Made by a program: the position numbers and the translations under genes
The notes under the pieces: generated by a model
The model's database searches: none
The model's input: the letters and a program-made list of their open reading frames with translations, nothing else
What the model was told of the DNA's origin: nothing
In this document: in pieces, positions 13,134 to 13,636 of the stretch
Layout of the letters: the number at the start of each line of letters is the position of its first letter
How positions within the stretch are numbered: position 1 is the stretch's first letter
Assembly: GCA_023429685.1 (NCBI GenBank)
Contig: JAEZDF010000150.1
Location: 1 to 13,636 of the forward strand
DNA length: 13,636 nucleotides
Direction: 5' to 3'
DNA from: Bacillota bacterium
GTDB taxonomy: Bacteria; Bacillota; Clostridia; Oscillospirales; Ruminococcaceae

Positions 13134-13636
13134 TTGGCAACCACACATGTAAACCCCACCCGCATGGAGCTTACCCGCCTTAAACGCAAGCTGGTTACCG
13201 CCGTGCGCGGGCACAAGCTGCTAAAGGATAAGCGCGACGAGCTGATGCGCCGCTTTTTAGACCTTGTGCGCGAGAACAAGACGCTGCGCGAAGAGGTGGA
13301 GGCAGGCATCCTTGCCGCGAATAAAAACCTGGTGCTCGCCCGTGCGCTGATGCCCGACGAGATGGTGGACACCGCCTTTCTTGCCCCCAAGCAGGAGGTA
13401 ACCATCGGGGCAGGCAGCCGCAACGTGATGAGCGTGGATATCCCTGTGTTCGAGACCAAGACCCGCACCGCGGACGCAAACGACATCTACTCCTACGGCT
13501 TTGCGTTTACGTCGGGGGATCTGGACGATGCGGTGAAGTCGCTTGCCGACGTACTGCCCGCGATGCTGCGCCTTGCCGAGGTGGAAAAGGCATGCCAGCT
13601 GATGGCGGCGGAGATTGAAAAGACGCGCAGAAGGGT
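13134..13636 (+). CDS. ntpD: V-type ATPase subunit D (truncated by window end)
   Basis: Subunit D is the long antiparallel coiled coil that forms the central rotor axle inside the A3B3 head and binds subunits F and C. The window contains 167 codons plus two bases; the family is about 200-220 aa, so roughly the last quarter is missing. The translation from TTG 13134 runs A-T-T-H-V-N-P-T-R-M-E-L-T-R-L, then the hallmark R-G-H-K-L-L-K-D-K-R-D-E-L-M (about 24-37), and ends inside the conserved I-E-K-T-R-R segment just before the window edge. There is no sign of a frameshift. It is separated from ntpB by the palindrome-rich element, whose right end supplies the sequence around its ribosome binding site. 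Translation from a TTG may reflect the need for only one copy per complex (inference). Confidence 0.96.
   Translation, partial: MATTHVNPTRMELTRLKRKLVTAVRGHKLLKDKRDELMRRFLDLVRENKTLREEVEAGILAANKNLVLARALMPDEMVDTAFLAPKQEVTIGAGSRNVMSVDIPVFETKTRTADANDIYSYGFAFTSGDLDDAVKSLADVLPAMLRLAEVEKACQLMAAEIEKTRRR

Overview
The window looks like a chromosomal segment from a Gram-positive anaerobe, most likely a member of the Clostridia (Oscillospiraceae-like). Three things point that way: a V/A-type ATPase operon in the Enterococcus/Clostridium ntp order, strong AGGAGG-type ribosome binding sites with sigma-A type promoters, and a fairly GC-rich genome with occasional TTG starts. The taxon is inferred from gene content and style, not from a search.

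Layout. Positions 1-563 (minus strand) hold the rplM-rpsI ribosomal pair (L13, then S9; S9 runs off the left edge). They are driven by a near-perfect promoter at 666-694 with a leader of about 95 nt. A 455-bp divergent intergenic region separates them from typA/bipA (1019-2851, plus strand, TTG start), which ends in a strong intrinsic terminator. A DegV-family fatty-acid-binding protein follows (3092-3967) with its own promoter and terminator.

From 4241 to the right edge lies a rotary V-type ATPase operon. Its order is stalk subunit G/H (ntpF), I, K, E, C, F (ntpG), A, B and D (truncated by the window end), the same order as the Enterococcus hirae Na+-ATPase operon up to D. The A3B3 head is encoded by ntpA and ntpB, the central rotor by D, F and C, the peripheral stalks by E and the G/H subunit, and the membrane motor by I and K. 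The K subunit keeps all five Na+ ligands known from E. hirae NtpK (L55, T58, Q59, Q109, E138), so the motor is predicted to be Na+-coupled. The sequence does not show whether it runs as a pump or as a synthase.

The main unexplained material lies between genes. A 406-bp gap between ntpB and ntpD is filled with nested inverted repeats and looks like a dispersed intergenic element or structured RNA. The ntpK-ntpE gap has three tandem hairpins, a candidate internal promoter and another foldable segment. The operon upstream region carries three copies of a 9-mer and a foldable leader. I see no CRISPR array, phage gene, transposase, tRNA or rRNA, and no clearly new protein system; the coding genes are conserved housekeeping genes.
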